Of a stretch of 64,000 nucleotides of DNA, positions 44,454 to 52,391 are shown one piece after another. The translations under genes were made by a program, and so were the position numbers. The stretch is from contig NZ_PDJB01000001.1 in NCBI RefSeq assembly GCF_002563895.1, positions 4,509,501 through 4,573,500 of the forward strand. Reading direction: 5' to 3'. The notes under the pieces were generated by a model. The model did not search any database and was not told the DNA's origin. It saw only the letters and a list, made by a program, of their open reading frames with translations. Positions within the stretch are counted from its first letter, which is position 1; every line of letters starts with the position of its first letter. The stretch is from Pseudomonas lurida. GTDB taxonomy: Bacteria; Pseudomonadota; Gammaproteobacteria; Pseudomonadales; Pseudomonadaceae.

Positions 44454-45950
44454 TTATTCGGGCAGGTGCGCTACACCATCGGAGTCGGTCATCGCCCGCT
44501 CCAGCAGATCAGCGGGAAGACTCTTGCTGGCCCGCGCCCCGAGTAGCCTCAGTTGCTCGGTACGGCTGACCAAATTCCCGCGTCCGTCTGTCAGTTTGTT
44601 TCGCGCTGCGCTGTAAGCCTTATCCAACTGTTGCAAACGGTTGCCCACTTCATCCAGGTCCTGGATAAACAGCACGAACTTGTCGTACAGCCACCCCGCA
44701 CGCTCGGCGATTTCCCGGGCGTTCTGGCTCTGGCGCTCCTGCTTCCACAGGCTGTCGATCACCCGCAGGGTGGCCAGCAACGTGGTTGGGCTGACGATGA
44801 CGATATGACGGTCGAACGCCTCCTGGAACAGGTTCGGTTCAGCCTGCAACGCGGCGGAAAACGCGGCCTCGATAGGCACGAACAGCAACACGAAATCCAG
44901 GCTGTGCAGCCCCTCCAGGCGCTTGTAGTCCTTGCTGGCCAAGCCTTTGACGTGATTGCGCAGCGACAGCACGTGTTGCTTCAACGCCGCCTGGCCGATC
45001 ACGTCGTCATCGGCGGCCACGTATTGTTGATAAGCGGTGAGGCTGACCTTGGAATCCACCACCACCTGCTTGTCACCGGGCAACATGATCAGCACGTCCG
45101 GCTGGAAACGCTCGCCGTCCGGCCCCTTGAGGCTGACCTGGGTCTGATACTCGCGTCCCTTCTCCAGGCCCGCATGCTCGAGCACCCGTTCGAGGATCAG
45201 TTCGCCCCAGTTGCCTTGGGTTTTCTGGCCCTTGAGTGCACGCGTGAGGTTAGTGGCCTCGTCTGACAGCCGCAGGTTCAGTTGTTGCAGGCGTTCAAGC
45301 TCCTTGGCCAGCGAAAAACGCTCGCGCGCCTCGTTCTGGTAGCTCTCTTCGACGCGTTTTTCGAAGGACTGGATGCGTTCCTTCAACGGGTCGAGCAACT
45401 GGCCCAGGCGTTCCTGGCTGGTTTCGGCGAAGCGTTGTTCGCGCTCGTCGAAGATCTTGCCGGCCAGCTCGGCGAACTGCGCGCGCAATTCATCCCGCGA
45501 GCCTTGCAGGTCGGCAAGACGCTGCTGGTGGCTGTCCTGCTGCTCGCGCAGTTCGGCGCGCAAGGCCGCGGCCAACGCGTCGAGGCGGCGTAGTTCGGTC
45601 TCCTTGGCGCTGCGGTCGAGGTTCCAGGCGTGGGCGGCGTCGCGGGCATTGTCGCGGTCGATCTGCAGCAATTCGACTTCCCGGCGCACCGCGGCCAGGT
45701 CAGCCTGCTTGGCAGCATTGGCCTGGCTCAGGTCGCTGATTTCATCACGACTGGCATCTAGCTGCGCGGCGAGGCCTTCTTGAGCCAGTTGCGCAGTGGC
45801 CAGACGCTCTTCGAGCAGTTCCCAGCCGGTCATGCGCGCGGCCAGTCGTCGCTGAAGCTGCCAGCACACGGCCAATAAAGGCACGGCAGCGCTAGCGAGG
45901 CCCAAGGCGATACTGGTCCAGTCAAAAGCCATAGACATGTCTGCCATCAC
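44454..45950 (-). CDS. rmuC: DNA recombination protein RmuC
   Basis: A 498-residue membrane-anchored protein. An N-terminal membrane segment (about 10-32; TSIALGLASAAVPLLAVCW), a long coiled coil (about 40-225, rich in L, E, Q and R) and the RmuC nuclease-fold domain (about 230-440; NWGELILERVLEHAGLEKG). In E. coli RmuC limits DNA inversions at short repeats; related proteins take part in phage defence. Two ATG codons start the frame. Convergent with the hybrid kinase. Confidence 0.95.
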   Translation of the reverse strand: MMADMSMAFDWTSIALGLASAAVPLLAVCWQLQRRLAARMTGWELLEERLATAQLAQEGLAAQLDASRDEISDLSQANAAKQADLAAVRREVELLQIDRDNARDAAHAWNLDRSAKETELRRLDALAAALRAELREQQDSHQQRLADLQGSRDELRAQFAELAGKIFDEREQRFAETSQERLGQLLDPLKERIQSFEKRVEESYQNEARERFSLAKELERLQQLNLRLSDEATNLTRALKGQKTQGNWGELILERVLEHAGLEKGREYQTQVSLKGPDGERFQPDVLIMLPGDKQVVVDSKVSLTAYQQYVAADDDVIGQAALKQHVLSLRNHVKGLASKDYKRLEGLHSLDFVLLFVPIEAAFSAALQAEPNLFQEAFDRHIVIVSPTTLLATLRVIDSLWKQERQSQNAREIAERAGWLYDKFVLFIQDLDEVGNRLQQLDKAYSAARNKLTDGRGNLVSRTEQLRLLGARASKSLPADLLERAMTDSDGVAHLPE

Positions 45951-45993
45951 CGAAAAAAACCAAGGTTAGCGGAGCACAGGGCCTGAGGACAGC

Positions 45994-46317
45994 TCAGTCT
46001 TCGACCTGGCCCAGTTCACGCTGGGCACGGCGGTCACCGGCGCGAGCCGCGAGGCGCAGGAGGTCGTGACCGATGCGACGGTCACGGGCATTCCCGCACT
46101 CACGGCACATCAGTTGGCCCAGTCGGCTTTGTGCAGCGACCACACCTTCACGGGCCGGCTGCTTGAGCAAACGTCCGGCGAAGTGTTTGACGTTGGTGTT
46201 GTGGCCCAGGCGCGGACTGTCGAGCAACCACAAGGCAACTTTCAAGGAAAAGCGCTTTGGGGCGGTAACAGTGTGAGGGGCATCGGTAACAGATGGTGAT
46301 ACTGAGCGAAACTTCAT
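45994..46317 (-). CDS. Small Sel1-repeat-like protein
   Basis: A 107-residue protein, MKFRSVSPSVTD..., with a helical core (FSLKVALWLLDSPRLGHNTNVKHFAGRLLKQPA) and a C-terminal helix-turn-helix repeat (GHDLLRLAARAGDRRAQRELG) matching one Sel1/TPR unit. Conserved in Pseudomonas, with no known function. The frame is open 53 codons upstream, but that part is low-similarity and lacks a good ribosome site. It is 43 bases past rmuC on the same strand. Confidence 0.75.
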   Translation of the reverse strand: MKFRSVSPSVTDAPHTVTAPKRFSLKVALWLLDSPRLGHNTNVKHFAGRLLKQPAREGVVAAQSRLGQLMCRECGNARDRRIGHDLLRLAARAGDRRAQRELGQVED

Positions 46318-46774
46318 AAAGCACTGTGGGACAGAACGGAAGGCGCGCCACTCTACTCTTTTTTTCGTACAGGTAAAGCTGAAAAAACTCGGCACGCCCG
46401 TTCTAGAGCAAGCGCTCGGGACAATCCACAGAAGCTGTGGATAACTCAGTGGACAACCCCCCTTTAACTCGCGCAAAGGCCCATGGAATGGGGGCCGCAG
46501 TCAAACTGACGATTTTTTCACCAATAAAAAAAAGCCAGATTTTTCATTGACTTAAATTTCCATTGCAGGCTAATGGCGCCCCTGCGGCGCAGGTGACAGC
46601 GTGGTTACACACCTGACAACTCATGTGTACAAGTACCCATCCGATGGTTATATCGCCAGCTTTTTTTGAAGCAACTCGCTGCAAAAATGTTACCGCCAGG
46701 GCAAACCTGGGACTTTTCAAATCTTTCCCGGCTCGCCACACTCCCCAACCTGCAGCGCAACAGAGGGAGGGTCG
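46318..46774. other. Intergenic stretch with a DnaA-box-like palindrome
   Basis: 457 bases without a credible gene. It holds an inverted repeat ATCCACAG-AAG-CTGTGGAT (46424-46442) whose right arm continues into TGTGGATAA (46436-46444), a perfect DnaA box TTATCCACA on the minus strand. A-rich and T-rich tracts occur around 46365, 46510-46560 and 46660. No second DnaA box cluster or AT-rich unwinding region was recognised, so it is not proposed as an origin. Confidence 0.5.
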
Positions 46775-47080
46775 ATGAAAGGAATTCTGCTATTCGCCGT
46801 GTTGCTACTGGCTATCTGCGCTATTTCACTGGGGATCAACGCGGCACTGCCATCCCCTGACGGCGCACTGTTCGCCATCGCCATCCTGCTGTCGGCGGCA
46901 TTTACTGCCGTCAGCTTGTGCATTGAGTTGGGCGAAGGCCGGATCAATGACATGGGCGATGTGATGAAGGTGGTCGAGACCGGCCAGTCCCTGCGCTTGA
47001 CCCTTGCCGCCTACGGGCTGGGTTGCTCGCTGGCAGCGGCAACCACGGTGCTGGTCTATCGGGGCCTGTTGGGCGGCTGA
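46775..47080 (+). CDS. Small three-helix membrane protein, function unknown
   Basis: A 101-residue protein with membrane segments at about 4-22, 33-50 and 75-95 (LLFAVLLLAICAISLGI; LFAIAILLSAAFTAVSLCI; LAAYGLGCSLAAATTVLVY). A conserved-looking polar stretch ELGEGRINDMGDVMKVVE lies between helices 2 and 3. A strong AGAGGGAGG site is just upstream. I recognise no family. Confidence 0.7.
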   Translation: MKGILLFAVLLLAICAISLGINAALPSPDGALFAIAILLSAAFTAVSLCIELGEGRINDMGDVMKVVETGQSLRLTLAAYGLGCSLAAATTVLVYRGLLGG

Positions 47081-47524
47081 CTGAAGTTTTTTGGCTAGCA
47101 CACTTCCAATACCTGCTTCAATCCGTTACTATCCGCAGCGTTAGTACCAAGCTGAAAGTCAATTCTGGTCGAATAACTCCCCTGAACAACAAGGGATCGA
47201 CCACCTCGATGGTTTCCAGGTATCACTTGCGACGACACGGCCTTTGAACAATCAAAGGGTGCCGCGAAGTATCCATACGCTGACCGAACCAACCTGCCGA
47301 TTGATCAGGATCTTCACCCTGGGCCCAGAACCTTTGCCCCTGTTGTGTTGCCTGCCCTCCTAAGTACCTACCTGCCAGCCCAAGCGCGCCTAACTTAATA
47401 GCGCTTCAAACTGGCTGCTTTGTTCCAGTCGGGTTCTTCGTTTGATCAATGGTGATCAACGTTACTGGAACGTTTTAACGTTGCACGGTTCTTAATCCGT
47501 GTCATTTGTAGGAACACCAATAAT
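47081..47524. other. Long intergenic leader region before the 74-aa gene
   Basis: 444 bases without a convincing protein gene. It contains a hairpin CCTTTG-AACAAT-CAAAGG (47241-47258), extended outward by CGG/CCG-type pairing, right after a 12-codon mini-ORF (ATG at 47209, ending TGA at 47247) with no good ribosome site. Closer to the next gene is a cluster of repeats (separate entry). A small RNA or long structured 5' UTR is possible but not proven. Confidence 0.4.
47442..47482. promoter_or_regulatory. Repeat cluster upstream of the 74-aa gene
   Basis: TTGATCA-ATGG-TGATCAA (perfect inverted repeat, 47442-47459) runs into three copies of the palindrome AACGTT at 47458, 47469 and 47477. Such density 40-80 bases before a start codon suggests operators. 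Confidence 0.45.
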
Positions 47525-47749
47525 ATGCACGCTCAAATCCATACTCAGGATGCCATTCGCACCCTTACCAACGCTTTTGCTCCAATGAATTGCCTGATCA
47601 TGGCCGCTCGCAAAGGCTGCTTCAGCTTCACCCTGGTCAACGAACACGGCATCGCCCGTCACAGCGAACGCCTGTACCCCGATCAATACTCCAGCGCAGA
47701 ACCGCTGCAGGCCGTGATCGAGCGTACCCGTCAGGCACTGACTGCCTGA
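47525..47749 (+). CDS. Small conserved protein, function unknown (74 aa)
   Basis: MHAQIHTQDAIRTLTNAFAP begins a 74-residue soluble protein with two cysteines (C23 and C32) in MNCLIMAARKGCFSFTLVNEHG, then SERLYPDQY and a C-terminal helix (AVIERTRQALTA). The pattern alpha-beta-beta-alpha looks like a folded domain rather than a chance ORF. A weak TAGGAA site precedes it and an intrinsic terminator follows at once, so it is a monocistronic gene. Family not recognised. Confidence 0.75.
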   Translation: MHAQIHTQDAIRTLTNAFAPMNCLIMAARKGCFSFTLVNEHGIARHSERLYPDQYSSAEPLQAVIERTRQALTA

Positions 47750-47772
47750 CCGACCCGAGTCGCTGAAACACG

Positions 47773-47802
47773 AAAAACCCTGTTTAAAAAGCAGGGTTTT
47801 TT
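47773..47802 (+). terminator. Intrinsic terminator after the 74-aa gene
   Basis: AAAAACCCTG / CAGGGTTTTTT stem with an A-rich loop and a T tract; usable in both directions. Confidence 0.85.
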
Positions 47803-47948
47803 ATTGCCTGCGATTCGTGCATTGACGCTTTGCATTAAGTTCAAATAGATATAAACATTATAACTAAATGAGAAAGATGTTTTAAAAACAGTCCTTTACA
47901 TCATAAATATGACACTACACTTCAACTCAAGCGGCATGATCCGCTTCC

Positions 47949-48003
47949 GGCGAGCCTGAGATCCGATCCACTGCTGCCAAGCCCCCCCTTCTCAGGCCTC
48001 GCC
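47949..48003 (+). other. Large leader hairpin before the 160-aa gene
   Basis: GGCGAGCCTGAGA (47949-47961) pairs with TCTCAGGCCTCGCC (47990-48003) with one bulged C and a 28-base C-rich loop. A small AAGCGG/CCGCTT hairpin (47929-47946) comes just before. The promoter side (47820-47920) is strikingly AT-rich compared with its surroundings. The hairpin ends 26 bases before the start codon. It may be a 5' UTR regulator or part of a small RNA. Confidence 0.5.
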
Positions 48004-48029
48004 GACCACTTTCACGGATTGAGGCTTGT

Positions 48030-48512
48030 ATGGGTATCGCTGCCAGCGAATTGTGTCGTTATGTGATCCGGCCGACCTTAATGTACCTCGGCCGCCATAA
48101 CCCGACGGCTGAATCCCTGCTGCTGGGCATTGCCGCCAGCCAGTCGGAACTCGGTTCCGCCTTGCACGACCGGCGCGGGCACGGCCTGTACAGCATCACT
48201 GAACCGCGCCATCGGGCCCTGTGGGATAACTACCTGGCGCTGGACCCCGACCGCGCCAGCCTGGTACGCGGGCTGGCCAGCCAGCATGCCTTCCTCAGTG
48301 CGCCGCAGCTGGAACTCACAGTCAACCTGCGTTACGCCACGGCAATCGCCTGGCTTTTGGTCGAACAACACACTCCCGCACTGCCACCGGCCGGCGATGT
48401 CTTGGCAATGGCACGTATCTGGAAAGAAATTTTTCACCCACAAGGACGGCTGCGCGATTTCACTCAAGCCTGGCAAACCTGTGTTTCACCCATGAATCAG
48501 GTGGTTTGCTGA
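48030..48512 (+). CDS. Hypothetical protein resembling a phage structural/lysozyme-like family
   Basis: A 160-residue soluble protein. The pattern VIRPTLMYLG...SLLLGIAASQSELG...GLYSITEPRHRALWDNYLA, followed by a helix with LRYATAIAWLLVEQH and MARIWKEIFHP, resembles a phage-encoded family whose members read GTAAQESxxG, then YQMEPxTHxDIW. The likely catalytic glutamate of AQESG would be glutamine here (ASQSELG). I suggest a domesticated phage relative; this is from memory of the pattern and needs a profile search. GAGG lies before the ATG, and a large leader hairpin and AT-rich promoter region lie upstream. Confidence 0.6.
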   Translation: MGIAASELCRYVIRPTLMYLGRHNPTAESLLLGIAASQSELGSALHDRRGHGLYSITEPRHRALWDNYLALDPDRASLVRGLASQHAFLSAPQLELTVNLRYATAIAWLLVEQHTPALPPAGDVLAMARIWKEIFHPQGRLRDFTQAWQTCVSPMNQVVC

Positions 48513-48658
48513 CCGGGCAATTTGCAAGATTCGTTAAAAACTCTAAATTTTGGTCGGATTGTCCTACAAAACCGCTCTATCTCCTGCATTACAGCCTATA
48601 GCGCGATCTTAAAATTATTGTTACTTTCCGCAGCGGTGATCACCACGGAGTTCTAATA

Positions 48659-49954
48659 ATGAAAAAAGTAATGCTCAAGACCACACTTAGCCTCGCCGTT
48701 GCCATGGCCTCTTCCCACCTGTTTGCAAGCGGTTTCGCATTGAACGAACAGAGCGTCAGCGGAATGGGGACGGGTTTCGCAGGTCGCTCTTCTTCTGCCG
48801 ATGATGCAAGCACTGTTTACGGTAACCCTGCCGGTATGGCTCGCCTGAGTGGCCAACAAATCACGGGCGGTGTTGCGGCCATTGATGCTTCGACCGATAT
48901 CAGCAATGTCAGCGGCAATACCAACACCACCGGTAGCAACAAAGGTGACATGGTGCCCTTCACAGCCGTTCCATTCGGCTTCTACACCAACAAACTCAAC
49001 GACCAGTGGGCTGTCGGCTTCGGCGTCTATGCTCCGTTCGGCTTGGTAACAGACTACGAAAGTGGTTTCCAAGGCCGTGGCTTCGGCAGCAAGAGCGAAG
49101 TGAAGGTCATGACCTTCCAGCCGACTGTCAGCTACGCTTTCAACGACAAAGTCTCCATCGGTTTCGGCCCGACCATCAACCGGATCTCTGGTGTACTGGA
49201 GTCAGATGTTTCGTTGCCTCAGGTTCCAGGCAGCGGCCCGAATAACATCAAGATCAAGGGTGACGACACCGCCCTGGGCTTTAACTTCGGTGTTCTGGTT
49301 CAAGCCACCGACACCACTCGCGTGGGCCTGACCTATCACTCGAAAGTGAAGTACAAGCTCGAAGGCCATACTGAAGTGACCCCGGGCACGGGTGTTCCAG
49401 GCATTGCCTTGCGCGGAAACCGTTACGATGCTTCGCTGAAAATCGATACCCCTGAGTCTTGGGATCTGTCGGTCACTCAGGACATGAACGATGCATGGAA
49501 ACTGTATGCAGGTGCCACCTGGACCCGCTGGAGCCGACTGAAAGACATCACCGTCAACAACGAAGGCGTAACCGCTGTCAGCGGCGGCGGCGTTGCCCCG
49601 GCCCTGGTCGGCACCATCAAAGAAGACCAGAACTGGCACGATACCTGGGCATATGCCGTTGGTACTTCGTACCAGCTGACCAAGCAGGTTGTACTGCGTA
49701 CCGGCCTGACCTTCGACCAGTCGCCCACCAACAATACCGATCGCTCACCGCGCATCCCGACAGGCGACCGTACGATCTTCAGCGTGGGCCTGGGCTACGC
49801 GGTCATGGATAACATGACCATCGACCTGGCTTACTCTTACCTCAAGGAAGAAGACGTCAAAGTGCAGCGCACCAACGCCCTGCGTCAGACGTACAATGCC
49901 AAGTACGAAAACAGCGCCAACGGTTTCGGCCTGGGCTTGACCTACAAGTTCTGA
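48659..49954 (+). CDS. FadL/OmpP1-family outer-membrane transport protein
   Basis: A 431-residue beta-barrel with signal peptide 1-24 (ending SSHLFA before SGFALNEQSVSGMGTGFAGR) and the FadL N-terminal hatch pattern ADDASTVYGNPAGMARLSG. Later strands such as SWDLSVTQDMNDAWKLYAGATWTRW and the C-terminal NSANGFGLGLTYKF with terminal phenylalanine fit. FadL proteins take up long-chain fatty acids or aromatic hydrocarbons by lateral diffusion. GGAG occurs before the ATG. A strong terminator follows. Confidence 0.93.
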   Translation: MKKVMLKTTLSLAVAMASSHLFASGFALNEQSVSGMGTGFAGRSSSADDASTVYGNPAGMARLSGQQITGGVAAIDASTDISNVSGNTNTTGSNKGDMVPFTAVPFGFYTNKLNDQWAVGFGVYAPFGLVTDYESGFQGRGFGSKSEVKVMTFQPTVSYAFNDKVSIGFGPTINRISGVLESDVSLPQVPGSGPNNIKIKGDDTALGFNFGVLVQATDTTRVGLTYHSKVKYKLEGHTEVTPGTGVPGIALRGNRYDASLKIDTPESWDLSVTQDMNDAWKLYAGATWTRWSRLKDITVNNEGVTAVSGGGVAPALVGTIKEDQNWHDTWAYAVGTSYQLTKQVVLRTGLTFDQSPTNNTDRSPRIPTGDRTIFSVGLGYAVMDNMTIDLAYSYLKEEDVKVQRTNALRQTYNAKYENSANGFGLGLTYKF

Positions 49955-49965
49955 GTAAAACCGTA

Positions 49966-50006
49966 TAAAAAAGCCCCGCTCTCCTGCAAAGGAGGCGGGG
50001 CTTTTT
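49966..50006. terminator. Bidirectional terminator between fadL-like and gpx genes
   Basis: AGCCCCGC...CTCC / GGAG...GCGGGGCT stem flanked by A6 and T5 runs. It serves both convergent genes. Confidence 0.9.
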
Positions 50007-50018
50007 AATGGCTCACTA

Positions 50019-50570
50019 TCAAGGCTTGGACGCTATCGCCTCCTCCACGGCCTTGATCAGGTCCGGACTGTCCGGCTTGGTCAGGCTGGAAAAATTGGCA
50101 ATCACCTTGCCCTGCCGATCCACCACGTACTTGTAGAAATTCCACTTCGGCGGCGCGTCGGTCTGCTGCGCCAGCATCTTGAACAGATGCACCGCATCCG
50201 GCCCCTTGACCTTTTGCGGCTCGGTCATGGTGAAGGTCACGCCATAATTCACGTAGCAGACCTTGGCGGTCTCTTCACCCGTCTTGGCTTCCTGCTTGAA
50301 GTCATCGGACGGCACGCCGATTACTTCCAGCCCTTCGCCCTTGTAGCGTTGATACAAGGCTTCGAGGCCTTTGAATTGCGGAGCGAACCCGCAGAAACTG
50401 GCGGTATTGACGATCACCAGCGGTTTACCAGCAAAGCGCTGGCACAGGTCGATGGATTCCTTGGCGCGCAGCTTGGGCAATTGGCCTTCTAGCAGCGGCG
50501 GGCAACTGGCGGCCAGGGCGGCACTGCCAATGGCCATCAGGACGGGTACAGCGAGCCAGCGCATGTGCAT
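50019..50570 (-). CDS. Exported glutathione-peroxidase-like protein
   Basis: A 183-residue thioredoxin-fold peroxidase. Unusually it begins with a signal peptide ([18 protein letters not shown]), so it should act in the periplasm. Catalytic C60 is in [16 protein letters not shown], and the [12 protein letters not shown] block supplies the conserved W and N; the fold-typical IGVPSDDF is slightly altered from the usual PCNQF. Two more cysteines (C43, C105 region) could resolve disulphides. It may reduce peroxides with a thioredoxin-like partner. AAGGACA lies before the ATG at 50570; another ATG two codons later is possible. Confidence 0.85.
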   Translation of the reverse strand: MHMRWLAVPVLMAIGSAALAASCPPLLEGQLPKLRAKESIDLCQRFAGKPLVIVNTASFCGFAPQFKGLEALYQRYKGEGLEVIGVPSDDFKQEAKTGEETAKVCYVNYGVTFTMTEPQKVKGPDAVHLFKMLAQQTDAPPKWNFYKYVVDRQGKVIANFSSLTKPDSPDLIKAVEEAIASKP

Positions 50571-50604
50571 GTCGTGTGTCCTTGACGATATCCAGACAAT
50601 CAAC

Positions 50605-50724
50605 TTAACAGATCGACATACCCAGTTGCATCAACGCCAGCCCGCCGTGTTGCCAGCCCCACCAGGCCAACAGCACCAGGACGCCCCCGGCAACGAGTAT
50701 CACACCGCGTACCGCTATGCTCAT
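50605..50724 (-). CDS. 39-residue single-helix membrane miniprotein
   Basis: A short gene coupled to the upstream MFS transporter: its ATG overlaps the transporter's TGA as ATGA, with GGAGG 3 bases before. The product starts [20 protein letters not shown], continues with [15 protein letters not shown] and ends MSIC. It has one membrane helix (about 5-22), a Trp-rich interface and a C-terminal cysteine. I recall similar 39-residue proteins near MFS genes in other pseudomonads, but cannot verify that here. It could be a small accessory subunit of the transporter. Confidence 0.65.
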   Translation of the reverse strand: MSIAVRGVILVAGGVLVLLAWWGWQHGGLALMQLGMSIC

Positions 50725-51929
50725 GCTGCCTCCATCTGCGCCTGCAATCGCGCCACCGGCCGCTCACGCACCGGCCAGTTCAGCGCCGCCGCGAGCAGGC
50801 TCAATAGAATTGCCACCTGCCAGATCAAATCGTAGTTGCCGGTTCGATCATAGACCACCCCACCCAACCAGCCACCCAGGAACGAGCCGAGCTGATGGAA
50901 CAGGAACACGATCCCACCGAGCATGGAGAGGTTTCGCACACCAAACAACGTCGCGACGGTGCCGTTGGTCAGCGGTACGGTGGACAGCCACAGGAAGCCC
51001 ATGGCCATGCCAAACAAGTAGGCGGTGACCTCGGTGACCGGTGCCCACAGAAACAGCACGATCACCACCGCGCGCAGCAGGTACAAGCCTGTCAGCAAAC
51101 GGGGCTTGGACATGCGCCCACCCAGCCAGCCGGCGGTATAGGTGCCGAAGATATTGAACAGGCCAATCAGCGCCAATACCGTGGTGCCGACGGTGGCCGG
51201 CAAATGCTGGTCCACCAGGTACGCCGGCAAGTGCACGCCGATGAACACCACCTGGAAACCGCAGACGAAAAAGCCAAAGGCCAACAGCCAGAAACCGGAA
51301 TGGGAGCACGCTTCCTTCAAGGCTTCACGCAGGGTTTGCTGGCCGGCGAGCACCGGCAGCGGCTTATCCTTGAGCATCGCGACCAGTGGCAGGATCAGGG
51401 CCACCATCAGGCCCAGTGCCAGCAGTGCTGCAGACCAGCCGAGCCAACTGATCAGGCCCAAGGTGCCCGGCACCATTGCAAACTGTCCAAACGAACCAGC
51501 AGCGCTTGCAATGCCCATCGCCATGCTGCGTTTTTCCGGAGCCACGGCCCGGCCGACCACACCGAGAATCACCGAGAACGACGTGCCAGACAGACCGATA
51601 CCAATCAGCAAGCCAGCACTGAGGGACAACGACCACGCTGAATCGGACATCCCCATCAACACCAGGCCCACGGCGTAGAGGACACCGCCGACAAACACAG
51701 CTTTGGTGGCACCGAAACGGTCGGCCAGGGCACCGGTAAACGGCTGCGCCAGCCCCCAGATCAGGTTCTGCAAGGCGATCGCAAAGGCGAAGGTCTCACG
51801 ACCCCAGCCGAACTCGCTGCTCATCGGCGCAAGGAACAGGCCGAAACCGTGTCGCACGCCCAACGACAACGCCAGGATCAGCGCACTCCCCACAAGAATC
51901 CAGCCACTGGTGCGCCACATCGAGGTCAT
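50721..51929 (-). CDS. MFS transporter, MarR-controlled
   Basis: A 402-residue major facilitator with 12 hydrophobic segments. The A-motif-like GALADRFGATKAVFVGG lies between helices 2 and 3, and a signature of the oxalate/formate-antiporter-like or CynX-like subgroup (RHGFGLFLAPMSSEFGWGRETFAFAIA) is at the N-terminus. The substrate is unknown. It lies 54 bases downstream of the marR gene, with a perfect palindromic operator between them, and overlaps the miniprotein gene. The GGAGAA site precedes the ATG. Confidence 0.9.
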   Translation of the reverse strand: MTSMWRTSGWILVGSALILALSLGVRHGFGLFLAPMSSEFGWGRETFAFAIALQNLIWGLAQPFTGALADRFGATKAVFVGGVLYAVGLVLMGMSDSAWSLSLSAGLLIGIGLSGTSFSVILGVVGRAVAPEKRSMAMGIASAAGSFGQFAMVPGTLGLISWLGWSAALLALGLMVALILPLVAMLKDKPLPVLAGQQTLREALKEACSHSGFWLLAFGFFVCGFQVVFIGVHLPAYLVDQHLPATVGTTVLALIGLFNIFGTYTAGWLGGRMSKPRLLTGLYLLRAVVIVLFLWAPVTEVTAYLFGMAMGFLWLSTVPLTNGTVATLFGVRNLSMLGGIVFLFHQLGSFLGGWLGGVVYDRTGNYDLIWQVAILLSLLAAALNWPVRERPVARLQAQMEAA

Positions 51930-51945
51930 TTCTTATTCTCCGCTC

Positions 51946-51961
51946 GCGGGTATATACCCGC
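51946..51961. promoter_or_regulatory. Perfect palindromic operator before the MFS gene
   Basis: GCGGGTATATACCCGC, 16 bp without mismatch, 17 bases upstream of the MFS start. A related copy overlaps the marR promoter. MarR-family proteins bind such sites. Confidence 0.7.
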
Positions 51962-51983
51962 TTATAGTCGAACCAACCCGCGT

Positions 51984-52388
51984 TCAGGCGAGTTCGTCCA
52001 GCAAGGCCAACAAGGTTTCGCGTTTTTCCGCGCCGAGTTGATCGATCAATTTCTGCTGCGCCGCCTCCCAGGCGGGCAACGCGGCGGCGAGTCGTGCCTC
52101 ACCGTCCTCGGTCAACTTCACCAGGCGGTTACGCAAATCGTCGCCCTCTACCAACTGCACCAGGCCCTCGCCTTCCAGCACCCGCAGGTTGCGCCCCAGG
52201 GTGCTGCGATCCAGGCCCATGGCTTCGGCCAAGCTGGAAATGCTTGGCTGGTCGAGTCGCTGCAGGTTGCACAGCAAAGAATACTGGGCAACGTTAATCC
52301 CGAAGCCATCAAGGGCGCCGTCGTAATGCCGGCTGACGCCACGGGCGGCACGTCGCAGGTTGGTACACAAACATTGGGAGGCAAGCAT
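51984..52388 (-). CDS. MarR-family transcriptional regulator
   Basis: A 134-residue winged-helix protein. Core QYSLLCNLQRLDQPSISSLAEAMGLDRSTLGRNLRVLEGEGLV with wing DDLRNRLVKLTEDG. Three cysteines in the first 10 residues or just after (C6, C8 and C40) could sense oxidants or electrophiles, as in OhrR; this is inference. There is no Shine-Dalgarno sequence before the ATG; the promoter lies so close that the mRNA is probably leaderless (next entry). It is upstream of and co-directional with the MFS gene it likely represses. Confidence 0.9.
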   Translation of the reverse strand: MLASQCLCTNLRRAARGVSRHYDGALDGFGINVAQYSLLCNLQRLDQPSISSLAEAMGLDRSTLGRNLRVLEGEGLVQLVEGDDLRNRLVKLTEDGEARLAAALPAWEAAQQKLIDQLGAEKRETLLALLDELA

Positions 52389-52391
52389 GGT

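Noticed and set aside
46318..46774. Replication origin because of the DnaA box and A/T tracts
   Set aside because: Only one box, no clustered sites and no dnaA, dnaN, gidA or rpmH neighbours.
47095..47292. 65-codon minus-strand frame in the 47.1-47.5 kb gap
   Set aside because: No ribosome site, no pattern of a folded protein, and it overlaps the structured leader; kept only as intergenic.
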